A stretch of 21,017 nt of DNA, from positions 1 through 21,017 of the forward strand of contig JAPDJZ010000003.1 in NCBI GenBank assembly GCA_029258815.1, in the 5' to 3' direction. Origin of the DNA: an archaeon. Its GTDB lineage: Archaea > Thermoproteota > Nitrososphaeria_A > Caldarchaeales > Wolframiiraptoraceae. The notes under the pieces are model-generated. The model was not told the origin of the DNA. It saw only the letters and a program-made list of their open reading frames with translations, and searched no databases. Each line of letters begins with the position of its first letter. Positions within the stretch are counted from its first letter, which is position 1. Position numbers and translations under genes: made by a program. This document shows, one piece after another, positions 7,581 through 15,482 of this stretch.

Positions 7581-7986
7581 AGCCCAGGCTCTTGAATGCG
7601 TGAAGCCTCCTCCAATAGCTCGTATCGACCTCCCCCACGACGCCCTCCAAGCTCTTCTTCACGAGCTTCATCGCCCTCTCCCCCTCCCGATCGAGATCCA
7701 TTAACAGGATGACCCTCCCGACCTCGCGGCCCTCGAACAGCCTTCTAACCCCCCGAATGGATCTGAGGAGTATTATCTCTCCCCTCACCCCGAGCCTCCT
7801 CAGGCTCTCTGCGTCCCTCTTCCCCTCGACTATTATGGGGGTTCCGCACCGGGACTCGAGCGCGAGCTTCCAGACTAGATCCATGAACGCGTCTAGGAGA
7901 TCGACCCTCCTCCTCGAAGCCTTCACGCCGCTTCCCCGCATCCCGCCCTGATCAACTTCGACCATGGCCAACCGTCTTTTAATCAT
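7516..7986 (-). CDS. small stand-alone Toprim-domain protein
   Basis: A 156-residue protein with a single Toprim fold, as in the archaeal small primase-like or RNase M5-like proteins (UPF0292-type). The metal-binding acidic residues are visible: Glu54 in IIVEGKRD (50-58) and the DxD pair Asp97 and Asp99 in VILLMDLDREGE (92-103). The N-terminal 30 residues are basic and the C-terminus has a Tyr-Trp-Arg-Arg helix. It would bind or cut nucleic acid with Mg2+; its substrate is unknown. ATG 7986 fits a short leader from a TATA-like GTTATAAC (8017-8024); ATG 7965 is an alternative. It is divergent from cdrS-ftsZ and overlaps the signal peptidase gene tail to tail by 65 bases. Confidence 0.85.
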   Translation of the reverse strand: MIKRRLAMVEVDQGGMRGSGVKASRRRVDLLDAFMDLVWKLALESRCGTPIIVEGKRDAESLRRLGVRGEIILLRSIRGVRRLFEGREVGRVILLMDLDREGERAMKLVKKSLEGVVGEVDTSYWRRLHAFKSLGFTQIENLHRIPEKILPRNSHP

Positions 7987-7996
7987 TTTTTGGTCT

Positions 7997-8065
7997 GGCC
8001 TCGAGGCCTTAACGCAGTTATAACCGCTCGGAGCCTATACCCCGGTATTACTAACGGCTTTATCT
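7997..8065. promoter_or_regulatory. divergent toprim / cdrS-ftsZ control region with two inverted repeats
   Basis: TATA-like GTTATAAC (8017-8024) is placed to serve the Toprim gene leftward. GCTTTATCTG (about 8056-8065) is placed to serve cdrS rightward, with initiation near 8086. Two inverted repeats lie here: the perfect GGCCTCGAGGCC at 7997-8008, near the predicted Toprim transcript start, and ATACC-CC-GGTAT at 8037-8048, just upstream of the cdrS TATA-like box. Both are candidate operators; ribbon-helix-helix proteins such as CdrS often bind short inverted repeats and may autoregulate. Confidence 0.4.
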
Positions 8066-8103
8066 GCTGACCAAGCCTCTGGCCATCAAGGGAGGTGATG
8101 AGT

Positions 8104-8250
8104 GTGAGGGTGGTTACGGTTCACCTTCCAGAAGCTTACATCGAGGCCATCGATCAGCTGGTTAGGAGGAGGCTTTACCCCAATAGGGCGGAGGCGATCC
8201 GGATGGCGATCAGGGACTTCATAATGGAGGAGGCCATGAGAAGTGAGTAG
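8104..8250 (+). CDS. cdrS: CdrS-like ribbon-helix-helix transcriptional regulator
   Basis: A 48-residue protein that is a bare ribbon-helix-helix (CopG/Arc-type) DNA-binding domain. It has a beta strand (RVVTVHLPE), helix 1 (YIEAIDQLVRRR), the P-N-R-A-E turn, and helix 2 (AIRMAIRDFIMEEAMR). GTG at 8104 lies 6 nt after the strong ribosome-binding site GGAGGTG (8091-8097); an in-frame ATG at 8098 sits inside that site and is a less likely start. It overlaps the FtsZ gene by 8 bases, so the two are translationally coupled. In Haloferax and Halobacterium the equivalent small RHH protein CdrS sits in an operon with ftsZ2 and controls cell-division genes; the same role is likely here but is inferred from context and fold. 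Confidence 0.85.
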   Translation: MRVVTVHLPEAYIEAIDQLVRRRLYPNRAEAIRMAIRDFIMEEAMRSE

Positions 8251-9298
8251 CGGCGACCTCCTAATCTTCAGGGAAGACTTCTCGGACGAGGTTAAGATAG
8301 CGCTGATAGGGGTTGGCGGAGCGGGGAGCAACACCGCCGACAGAATCCTATCCATGAACATGAGGGGGATAAAGATAATCGCCGCCAACACGGACGCCCA
8401 GCACCTAGAGCTCGTAAACGCCCACCAGAAGATCCTGCTCGGGAAAAGCGTAACGAGGTTCAGGGGATCCGGCGGAGACCCAGAGGTCGGCAGAAGAGCG
8501 GTCGAGGAATCGCTCGACGAGATCCGGGCGGCCCTAGAGGGATCCGACATAGTCTTCGTGGCCGCGGGGCTTGGGGGCGGAACCGGGACCGGCGGTGCGC
8601 CGCTGATCGCCGCCGTCGCGAGGGAGCTGGGGGCGATAGTCATCGGGGTCGTAACCCTCCCGTTCAAGTTCGAGGGAAACGTTAGGAAGCGGATCGCCTT
8701 GAAGGGCCTCGAGGATATGCAGGATAAATGCCACACGGTCGTCGCCATCGATAACAACAAGCTTCTCGAGCTCTACCCGCAGTACAGCCTGAAAACCGCC
8801 TTCAGCCTAGCGGACGAGGTGATAAGCAACATGGTCATGAGCATAACCGAGTCGATAGCCAAGCCCAGCCTGATAAACATAGACTACGCGGACTTCAAGA
8901 CCGTGATGATGCGGGGAAAGCTCGCGGCCCTAGGAATAGGAAGCTCGTCGACGCCGAACCGAGCCGAGGAAGCGACCTTCTCAGCCCTCCAAAGCCCCCT
9001 CCTCGACATAACCTACGAGGGGTTAACCGGGGCGATAATCCACGTCGCGGGAGGAGACGACATGAAGATAAGCGAGGCGGCGAGGCCGGCCGAGATAGTC
9101 TCCGAGCTAATGGGGGAGGAGGCCCTCGTAATCTGGGGAGCGAGAATAGACAATAGCCTGGGATCAAGCCTGCAAGTCTCCCTAATCCTCACCGGCGTCG
9201 AGAGCACCGAGCTACTGAAGGCGAAGGAGGAGCCGAAGCCCCTAGAAGAGAAGGAGCTAGACGAGATAATGGAGGAGCTCGGAATAAAACCGCTTTAA
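8243..9298 (+). CDS. ftsZ: cell division protein FtsZ (FtsZ2-like)
   Basis: A 351-residue tubulin-like GTPase that polymerises into the division ring. The GTP-binding GVGGAGSN (23-30) and tubulin signature GGGTGTG (111-117) are intact, as is the T7 synergy loop NIDYAD (212-217) with Asp214 and Asp217, so GTP hydrolysis should work. The stretch SPLLDITYEGLTGAIIHVAGG and the later VIWGARI match my recollection of haloarchaeal FtsZ2 better than FtsZ1. The C-terminus is short and acidic, ending in a conserved-looking helix (about 335-349) that may bind a partner such as SepF. GTG at 8243 follows GGAGGAGG and overlaps the end of cdrS by 8 bases, so production is coupled to that regulator. Confidence 0.96.
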   Translation: MSSGDLLIFREDFSDEVKIALIGVGGAGSNTADRILSMNMRGIKIIAANTDAQHLELVNAHQKILLGKSVTRFRGSGGDPEVGRRAVEESLDEIRAALEGSDIVFVAAGLGGGTGTGGAPLIAAVARELGAIVIGVVTLPFKFEGNVRKRIALKGLEDMQDKCHTVVAIDNNKLLELYPQYSLKTAFSLADEVISNMVMSITESIAKPSLINIDYADFKTVMMRGKLAALGIGSSSTPNRAEEATFSALQSPLLDITYEGLTGAIIHVAGGDDMKISEAARPAEIVSELMGEEALVIWGARIDNSLGSSLQVSLILTGVESTELLKAKEEPKPLEEKELDEIMEELGIKPL

Positions 9299-9368
9299 CG
9301 CAAATCCTCCCCATTTTTCTAGCATCTCGCATCCGGGAAATCCACACAGAGTTGATCCTAGGCTTTCG

Positions 9369-11063
9369 CTACTTCCGCCTCCTAACGCTTTCAAGCTCGC
9401 TCAGCTTTCTCCTAACCTCCTCCGCGGTGATCTTCCTGAAGAGGGGCTTGGGCTCATTTATCCTATGGCCCGGGGGTATCTCGCGAACCACGTCGCTCCA
9501 CCCAAGATCCTCAACCTGCATATCCAAGTTCATGTAGTCTAGGATCTTTTGAGCCGAGAAGGGGAGGTATGGAGCCGAGATCACCGCCAGCGAGAAGACC
9601 AGCTGGGCGAGGACGTAGAGGGCCGTTCCAGCCGACCCGACATCCCTCCAAGGAGCCTTCTCGTTCATGTAGGCGTTCCCCTCCTGAGCGAACTCTAGGA
9701 TCGCCCTCAACCCCTTCCTGAACTCGCACGCCTCGATGAGCTCCGCAACTCTATCGGCGCACCTACCCCTAAGGTCTAGCATCTCCCTATCCCGGTCCTC
9801 GAGGCTCCCCGGCTCCGGAATAACCCCGCCCATCCGGCTATAGATGAAGCTCAAGACCCTGTGAATCAGGTTCCCGTAGGTCCCGATGAGCTCCCCGTTA
9901 ACTTTCTCGGCGAAGTCCTGCCACTTGAAGTCCGTATCCCGGGTCTCCGGGGCTATTGCCGCCGCGTAAAACCTGATCACGTCCGGATCGTATTCCTTTA
10001 GGAGGTCGTGGAGCCAGACGACCCAGCCCCTGCTCGTCGAGAGCTTCTCCCCCTCGAGGTTCACGAACTCGTTGACCACGACGTTATAGGGGAGGATGTA
10101 GTCGCCGTGAGCGATCAGGAGCGCCGGGAAGAGGATCGTGTGGAAGAATAGGTTATCCTTACCTATGAAGCAGTAGAGCTTCGTGTTCTCATCGAGCCAG
10201 AACCTCCTCCACCTCTCCGGATCCCCAGCCACGCTCATCGCCCAATCCCGGGTGGCCGAGATGTACCCGAGCAGGTTCTCGGCCCAATTATAGATCACCT
10301 GCCCCTCGGCTCCGGGGAATGGGGCGGGCGGCCCCCACTCGTAGTCCCTCGTTATGTCCTTATCCCTGAGCCCCTCCTTCTCAAGCCATGAAACCGTCTT
10401 GTTGTAGGTCGCCTTCCTCCAGAACCTCTTACCCCGAACGTATTCGAGAACCTCATCCGCAAGCGCGCTCAGCTTTAGGAAGAAATGGGTCTTCGTCCTA
10501 ACCTCCGGCCTCGCTCCGCAGAGCGAGCACCTCGGATCCCTCAGCTCGAAAGACTCATACCACGATCCGCATACCTCGCACACGTCTCCGTACTGGTTCG
10601 GCGCCCCGCATCGGGGACACGTCCCGATAACGAACCTATCCGGCAGATAGATCCTGCAGCTCGGGCACCACCACTGCTTCACCTTCCTCGGGTAGATGTA
10701 GCCCTTATCCCAGAGCCTCTTGTAAAACTTCTCGACGACCTCGTAGTGGATCGGCTTGCTCGTCCTGGAGAAGATGTCGAAGCTCATCCCGAGCCTGTCG
10801 AAAACCTCCTTCTGGATCGGGTAGTAGATGTCGCATAACTCCTTCGGCGTGATCCCGCGCCTCATGGCCTCGATCACTATGCTGCTAGCATTCTCGTCGG
10901 TTCCGCAGACGTAGATGACCTCAGCCCCCCTCATCCGCTTGAACCGAGCGAAGATATCGGCTGGGAGATAGGCTCCGGCGAGATGGCCGAAGTGCCTCGG
11001 AGCGTAGGAGTATGGAAGCGCGGCGGTTACGAGAACCCTCTCCCTTAGCTCCACCACCTCCAC
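9369..11063 (-). CDS. metG: methionyl-tRNA synthetase
   Basis: A 564-residue class I synthetase that charges tRNA-Met. The HIGH motif appears as HFGH (24-27) and the KMSKS loop as KLSTS (340-344). Eight cysteines at 133/136, 149/152, 162/165 and 179/182 form the two zinc knuckles of the archaeal and E. coli-type enzymes. An all-helical anticodon-binding domain follows. The EMAPII-like C-terminal tRNA-binding domain is absent, as is common in archaea, where it may be a separate gene. The methionine-pocket segment reads YNWAENLLGYIS (258-269) where many enzymes have YVWFDAPIGYIS. The start is one of three in-frame GTG codons (11063, 11057, 11054). It converges on ftsZ and diverges from the Nramp-like gene. 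Confidence 0.96.
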   Translation of the reverse strand: MEVVELRERVLVTAALPYSYAPRHFGHLAGAYLPADIFARFKRMRGAEVIYVCGTDENASSIVIEAMRRGITPKELCDIYYPIQKEVFDRLGMSFDIFSRTSKPIHYEVVEKFYKRLWDKGYIYPRKVKQWWCPSCRIYLPDRFVIGTCPRCGAPNQYGDVCEVCGSWYESFELRDPRCSLCGARPEVRTKTHFFLKLSALADEVLEYVRGKRFWRKATYNKTVSWLEKEGLRDKDITRDYEWGPPAPFPGAEGQVIYNWAENLLGYISATRDWAMSVAGDPERWRRFWLDENTKLYCFIGKDNLFFHTILFPALLIAHGDYILPYNVVVNEFVNLEGEKLSTSRGWVVWLHDLLKEYDPDVIRFYAAAIAPETRDTDFKWQDFAEKVNGELIGTYGNLIHRVLSFIYSRMGGVIPEPGSLEDRDREMLDLRGRCADRVAELIEACEFRKGLRAILEFAQEGNAYMNEKAPWRDVGSAGTALYVLAQLVFSLAVISAPYLPFSAQKILDYMNLDMQVEDLGWSDVVREIPPGHRINEPKPLFRKITAEEVRRKLSELESVRRRK

Positions 11064-11092
11064 CCGCAGAATTTGAGAGCCCTCGATTTTAA

Positions 11093-11100
11093 CTTAAAAG
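11093..11100 (-). promoter_or_regulatory. TATA-like box for metG
   Basis: Read on the minus strand, the element CTTTTAAG lies about 26 bases upstream of position 11070. This would give a leader of only a few nucleotides before the GTG starts of metG. Confidence 0.4.
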
Positions 11101-11151
11101 GCGGCATCGAGTAGCCTTTAGGGCCTGGATGCTCGAATTCGATCGTTAACG

Positions 11152-11161
11152 CTTATATTTA
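11152..11161 (+). promoter_or_regulatory. TATA-like box for the Nramp-like gene
   Basis: CTTATATTTA is a near-consensus archaeal TATA element. Initiation about 26 bases downstream gives a ~16-nt leader carrying AGGTGAGG ahead of ATG 11199. Confidence 0.55.
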
Positions 11162-11198
11162 GCCTACATGGCACAGATACAACAAAGGTGAGGCGGGA

Positions 11199-12662
11199 AT
11201 GAGCGGAGAAACCCTCCCAGAACCCCCGAAACCCGGCCTGCTAAGCTACCTGAAAGCCGTGGGACCCGGCGTGATCCTCGGATCGCTGGCCGTCGGAAGC
11301 GGCGAGTGGATCCTCTTCCCGGCCGTCGTCGTGAAGTATGGGCCATACCTGCTCTGGGCCGCGCTCCTCTCCTGCGTAATCCAAGCCGTGATAGCCGTCG
11401 AGTCGATGAAATACGTGGTATACTGCGGCCAGCCAATCCATAAAGCCTATCAAAGGCTTCCGCCGAGCCCCTTAACCTGGGCTTGGGCTTGGACCCTCCT
11501 GATCCTGATCCCGGTGATCTGGCCAGGCTGGGCCATGGGATCCGCGACGGCGATAGCTGCTCTCCAGCTTGGAAGGCTTCCGGGCCCGCAGGACGCTTAC
11601 CTCGTCCTGGGCTGGGGTCTCGTGGCCTTGACGGTCGGCCTCCTAGTAATCCATATAGGCTCCAAGATTCAGAGGACCCTAGAGCTCGTGAGCTGGCCCC
11701 TCATAATCCTGCTTCTCTCGACGATCATAGCAGGCGTCGCCGTGGCTTCGTCGCCATCGGCTTGGGCGACGGTTCTAAGCGGGTTCGCGGGCTTCCTCAA
11801 GCCTAGGCTCGGCTTCCCGGCGAGGGACTCCATAAACTGGTTTATGATAGCGGCGGCGATAGCCTATATTCCCGCGGGCTTCGGCTTCAACCTCTTCATC
11901 TCGAGCTATGCTAGGGATAAGGGCTGGGGCATGGGGAGCAAGGCTGGCTTCATCTCGGGAGCTATAGGGGGCAAGAAGGTGGAGCTCGCGGCCGACGAGA
12001 TGCCCTTCGACCCGTCGAAGCAGGAGAACCTAAGGAGGTGGAGGAGCTGGCTGAGGATCGTGAGGCTCGACTCCTACGTCTTCTTCTCGGGGATAACAAT
12101 GCTCACGGTGATCCTGACGAGCGTGATGGCGTTCTCCCTGCTCGCGCCGAGAGGATTGGCGCCCATGGGGTTCAAGGTTGCGGCGGCTCAGGCCGAGGCC
12201 TTAGCGTCTGTCCTAGGGCCCGTAGCGTGGTTCCTAGTCCTCCTAGGAGGATTCTGGGTTCTATTCGATAATCAGTGGGGGCTCATGGACTCCGTGGCGA
12301 GAACCGTTACCGATAACTTCTGGTTCGCTTCGGAGAGGATTCGAAGGTGGACTAACGGGGATCCGAGGAAGATCTACTATCTCATGGTTTACCTGCTATA
12401 CGTCGTCGCCGCCGTGATAATGATCGCATCGACGGTCTTCGGATTGGCTAGGCCATACGAGCTCGCCGCGACCGGGGCCGTTCTCGGGCTCTTCGCCCTA
12501 ACGCTGGCGCCGCTCCTACAGCTGATCGTGAGCAATAGGATTATGCCGAAGGAGCTTAGACCCGGAGTCGTCACGAATCTGATCCTAGCGATAGGGGTTG
12601 GCTTCTACGGATTCTTCATAACTGCCGTCGTTCTCCAGATGTTCGCAGGGATAACGATCTAA
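11199..12662 (+). CDS. Nramp-related membrane transporter with atypical substrate motifs
   Basis: A 487-residue integral membrane protein with about 11-12 hydrophobic segments. The opening GPGVILGSLAVGSGEW resembles helix 1 of Nramp (MntH, LeuT-fold) carriers, and the overall length and helix pattern fit. However, the helix 1 DPGN metal ligands are replaced by GSGE (33-36), and the helix 6 MPH motif is replaced by PAGFGFN (225-231). It therefore probably does not bind Mn2+/Fe2+ like canonical Nramp. Some Nramp relatives with changed sites carry Mg2+ or organic substrates, so the cargo here is open. A basic and acidic cytoplasmic loop lies at ~255-290. It has its own TATA-like box and ends overlapping the convergent pus10 by 4 bases. 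Confidence 0.78.
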   Translation: MSGETLPEPPKPGLLSYLKAVGPGVILGSLAVGSGEWILFPAVVVKYGPYLLWAALLSCVIQAVIAVESMKYVVYCGQPIHKAYQRLPPSPLTWAWAWTLLILIPVIWPGWAMGSATAIAALQLGRLPGPQDAYLVLGWGLVALTVGLLVIHIGSKIQRTLELVSWPLIILLLSTIIAGVAVASSPSAWATVLSGFAGFLKPRLGFPARDSINWFMIAAAIAYIPAGFGFNLFISSYARDKGWGMGSKAGFISGAIGGKKVELAADEMPFDPSKQENLRRWRSWLRIVRLDSYVFFSGITMLTVILTSVMAFSLLAPRGLAPMGFKVAAAQAEALASVLGPVAWFLVLLGGFWVLFDNQWGLMDSVARTVTDNFWFASERIRRWTNGDPRKIYYLMVYLLYVVAAVIMIASTVFGLARPYELAATGAVLGLFALTLAPLLQLIVSNRIMPKELRPGVVTNLILAIGVGFYGFFITAVVLQMFAGITI

Positions 12663-14047
12663 TCCTCCCCGCTTTCCTCCAAAACTTTTTCCCGAGCCGC
12701 AGCCTTCGGGGCCTCGACCTCGACAACCGTTAGATCTATCTTGATGGGCTTCCTCGCGAGAAGCTCTGCTATATTCGGCTTGGTCCTCCCCCCGTCCCCG
12801 TCGATGAGCTCCTTCACGTAAAGCCCTCCCTGAGTTTTAATCCTGAACTTCACAGTCCTCTCGCCGATCTTCTCGGCCTCAAGGTAGTACAGCCTCTTCT
12901 GCCTAACCTTATCTGCCCTCCGCTTCAAAACCCTCCTCGGGGTCCTCTGCTCGACGACTATATCCCTAAACTTCTCCTCAACCCTTCTCAAATCGTCCTC
13001 CGAAATCTCTCCATCGAACTCGACCACGGCTTCATAGGTCTTGGATGCTATCGGCGATAATTCCTTCAGAAGCCTGAGCTCCCTCCTGCTGGAGTATTCG
13101 AGACCCGAGACCTCGACCCTGCCCCGGCCGTTCTCGTTTATCGCCTTCTCCAAGGCGGATAGATCGACGAACCTCTTCCTAGGATGCTTGAGCTCTAGGA
13201 TGAACGGCCTCCCAGTCCCGACGACCCTCGCGTCCACGTCCTCCCTCCCGGCTCCATGAAACTTGTAGCTGACGGCCTCGAAGATCTTCAGGGCGGGCTC
13301 CCCGACTATCTCGCTAACCGACTCCGGGTACTCCCTCCCCGTGTAGTTGCATTTCTCGCACCCCCTACCCCAGCAATATCTACAATACCAAGGAGTTTGA
13401 GGAATATCCTTCACGAGCTTCCGATAGTAGCCCTTGATGAAGAGGGGGTTGATCTGGAGCTCGTAATCGTTCGAGAAGACGTCGACTAGGACGACGACGT
13501 CGGGGTTCTGGTACTCGACCGGGACGCCGAGCCTCTTCTGGATTATGGGGCCTATGCTTCGGGCGACGTCCTCCTTAATGTCCTCTCCAAGCTCTATCTG
13601 GAATCTCGCTCTAAGCTCGTCCTCCCGCTCCCTTACGTCAGCCGGAACCCTAGCCCCGACCACGAAGCTCCCGAGCTCGTATTCTCTAAGCTCCTCGACG
13701 ATCCTCTCCGCGAGATCCCTAAACCTCGCCCTGCTCAGAGCCCCCTCACAGATATAGCATGGCCTCTCCTCGGGAATTTCCCCGCCTAGCATCTGCAAGG
13801 TCTTCACCGCGGGCTTAAAACCGGTCGCGGCGACGTGCTTAAGGACGTCGGGCAGATCTCCGGTTTCCCTATGCACCGCGACGGCGTGCATTATGAGGCA
13901 GAATTTAATCGCCCTACCCTTCTCATCATTTCCGGCGCCGTAGCATAGGCTCGAGAACTGCCTGCCGAGGCAGAAGTCGCAGAGCGGATGAGCCTCCAGA
14001 ATCTTCGCGGCCTTCTCGAGTACCTCGACGAGCTTCTCGAAAGTCAA
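12659..14047 (-). CDS. pus10: tRNA pseudouridine synthase Pus10
   Basis: A 462-residue enzyme that makes pseudouridine at positions 54 and 55 in the T-loop of archaeal tRNAs. An N-terminal zinc site is formed by Cys23/Cys26 and Cys97/Cys100, around a THUMP-containing region. A second Cys cluster (Cys222, 225, 230, 233) is followed by CNYTGREY. The catalytic motif GREDVDARVVGTGRPF contains Asp272. The start is TTG at 14047 with AAGGCGG upstream. It lies 41 bases after srp54 on the same strand, a pairing I recall from other archaea, and probably shares its transcript. The 3' end overlaps the Nramp-like gene by 4 bases. Confidence 0.95.
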   Translation of the reverse strand: MTFEKLVEVLEKAAKILEAHPLCDFCLGRQFSSLCYGAGNDEKGRAIKFCLIMHAVAVHRETGDLPDVLKHVAATGFKPAVKTLQMLGGEIPEERPCYICEGALSRARFRDLAERIVEELREYELGSFVVGARVPADVREREDELRARFQIELGEDIKEDVARSIGPIIQKRLGVPVEYQNPDVVVLVDVFSNDYELQINPLFIKGYYRKLVKDIPQTPWYCRYCWGRGCEKCNYTGREYPESVSEIVGEPALKIFEAVSYKFHGAGREDVDARVVGTGRPFILELKHPRKRFVDLSALEKAINENGRGRVEVSGLEYSSRRELRLLKELSPIASKTYEAVVEFDGEISEDDLRRVEEKFRDIVVEQRTPRRVLKRRADKVRQKRLYYLEAEKIGERTVKFRIKTQGGLYVKELIDGDGGRTKPNIAELLARKPIKIDLTVVEVEAPKAAAREKVLEESGED

Positions 14048-14088
14048 GTCCGCCTTGAACGGGGTTCAGCCATCCTATAACTCTAACC

Positions 14089-15405
14089 CTAGCTCATCCT
14101 AAGCCCCATCAGCTTATGCGGAGCCTTCCTCGCCCGCTTCATGAGCTTCCTCGTAAGCTTATACTGCTTGACCAGTTCCTTCACGTCGCGCTCCATGACC
14201 CCGGCGCCCCTCGCGATCCTCCTAATCCGCGAGGAATTCAAGACGCTCGGATCGGCCTTCTCCTCGGCGGTCATCGAGTGGATTATCGCCCACCACCTCT
14301 CGATCTTCTCCTCGGCTTCTCTAAGCGAGTCTTGGGGGAGATCTGGGAGGCCGGGGATCGGAAGCCTCGACAGGAGCTTCGAGAGGGGGCCCATCTTCCT
14401 AACCTCCTTAAGCTGCTTCACGAACTCCTCGAGCGTGAACTCCCCCCTCAGCAGCTGCTTCGCCTTCTCCTCGCTAACCTCAAGCTCGGCGAGCCTTATC
14501 CGCTCAAGTATGCTCTCCAGATCACCTATCCCGAGCAATCTCCCCACATAGCCCCTCGGATTGAATAGCTCGATGTCCTCAAGCTTCTCCCCGGTTCCTA
14601 TGAACTTGATCCTCGCCCCCGTCTCGGCCACCGCCGAAAGCGCCCCGCCGCCCCTAGCGGACGTATCCATCTTCGTAAGAACTATAGAGCCGACCGGAGC
14701 GGCCTTGTGAAACGCCTTCGCGTGCTCGCCGGCCATCTGGCCTATCGTCGCGTCAACTATCAACATAACCTCATCGGGCTTAATCTCCCTCTGGAGAACC
14801 TCCATCTCCCTCATCAAATCCTCTTGGCTCCTGTGCCTCCCAGCCGTATCGATTAGGATCACGTCGTATCCATTCGAGGAGAAGCGCTCGACCCCCTTTC
14901 TAGCGATGTCGGCGGCGTCCGCGCCGGCCTCGTGATAGACGGGTATCTCCCTGCCGTCGAGAAGCTGCCTAAGCTGATCCGCCGCGCCCGGCCTATAGGT
15001 GTCGGCGCAGACAACCGCCACCCGGTAGCCGAGCTTCTTCAGGTAGTTCGCGATCTTGGCTACGCTCGTGGTCTTCCCCGTCCCCTGAATCCCGACGGCC
15101 ATGATCACGTAGGGCTTCTTCTCGATCTTTATCTCGGCGGGCTTCTCCCCTAGAAGCCTTACGAGCTCCTCGTAAACGACCCTGATCACGTGATCCCTTC
15201 TCGAGATCCCGGGCGGAGCCCTCTCCAGAAACGCCCTCTCCCGAATCCTATCCGAGATCCTCTTCACGAGCTCGACGTTGACGTCCGCGATGAGCAGGGC
15301 TCTCTGAATGCCCCTAATCAGCTCCTCCACGGCCCTCCTATCGACCGAGGTGGCGGATCTGAACCTGCTCAGCGCGCTTCTCAGCAACTCCGAGAGCGAC
15401 GGCAT
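14089..15405 (-). CDS. srp54: signal recognition particle 54 kDa protein (SRP54/Ffh)
   Basis: A 438-residue GTPase that binds signal peptides on nascent chains, pairs with 7S RNA and delivers ribosomes to FtsY and SecYEG. The N domain spans ~1-90 and the G domain ~95-295. The latter carries the P-loop GIQGTGKT (105-112), DTYRPGA (135-141), DTAGR (186-190) and TKMD (244-247). The Met-rich M domain fills the rest, with the RNA-binding helices around SSRIRRIARGAG. Length is normal. ATG 15405 is about 29 bases from a TATA-like box, so the message is nearly leaderless. It is the first gene of a likely srp54-pus10 operon and would support export of proteins such as the 902-residue surface protein. 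Confidence 0.97.
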   Translation of the reverse strand: MPSLSELLRSALSRFRSATSVDRRAVEELIRGIQRALLIADVNVELVKRISDRIRERAFLERAPPGISRRDHVIRVVYEELVRLLGEKPAEIKIEKKPYVIMAVGIQGTGKTTSVAKIANYLKKLGYRVAVVCADTYRPGAADQLRQLLDGREIPVYHEAGADAADIARKGVERFSSNGYDVILIDTAGRHRSQEDLMREMEVLQREIKPDEVMLIVDATIGQMAGEHAKAFHKAAPVGSIVLTKMDTSARGGGALSAVAETGARIKFIGTGEKLEDIELFNPRGYVGRLLGIGDLESILERIRLAELEVSEEKAKQLLRGEFTLEEFVKQLKEVRKMGPLSKLLSRLPIPGLPDLPQDSLREAEEKIERWWAIIHSMTAEEKADPSVLNSSRIRRIARGAGVMERDVKELVKQYKLTRKLMKRARKAPHKLMGLRMS

Positions 15406-15430
15406 TCCTAGGCTAATCGGCCGGACGCTG

Positions 15431-15438
15431 TATTAAGG
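15431..15438 (-). promoter_or_regulatory. TATA-like box for srp54-pus10
   Basis: On the minus strand this reads CCTTAATA. Its centre is about 26 bases upstream of position 15408, giving an almost leaderless transcript beginning next to ATG 15405. Confidence 0.5.
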
Positions 15439-15482
15439 TTATGCCGGTAACCGGGTCCCCGGGGGGCGCCGGGGCGGATCAG

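Noticed and set aside
8098..8100. ATG as the start of the CdrS-like protein.
   Set aside because: It lies within the ribosome-binding site GGAGGTGATG. The GTG at 8104 has ideal spacing.
8086..8760. A 224-codon frame antisense to cdrS and ftsZ.
   Set aside because: It has low-complexity Ser/Pro composition, no ribosome-binding site, and fully overlaps two strongly supported genes.
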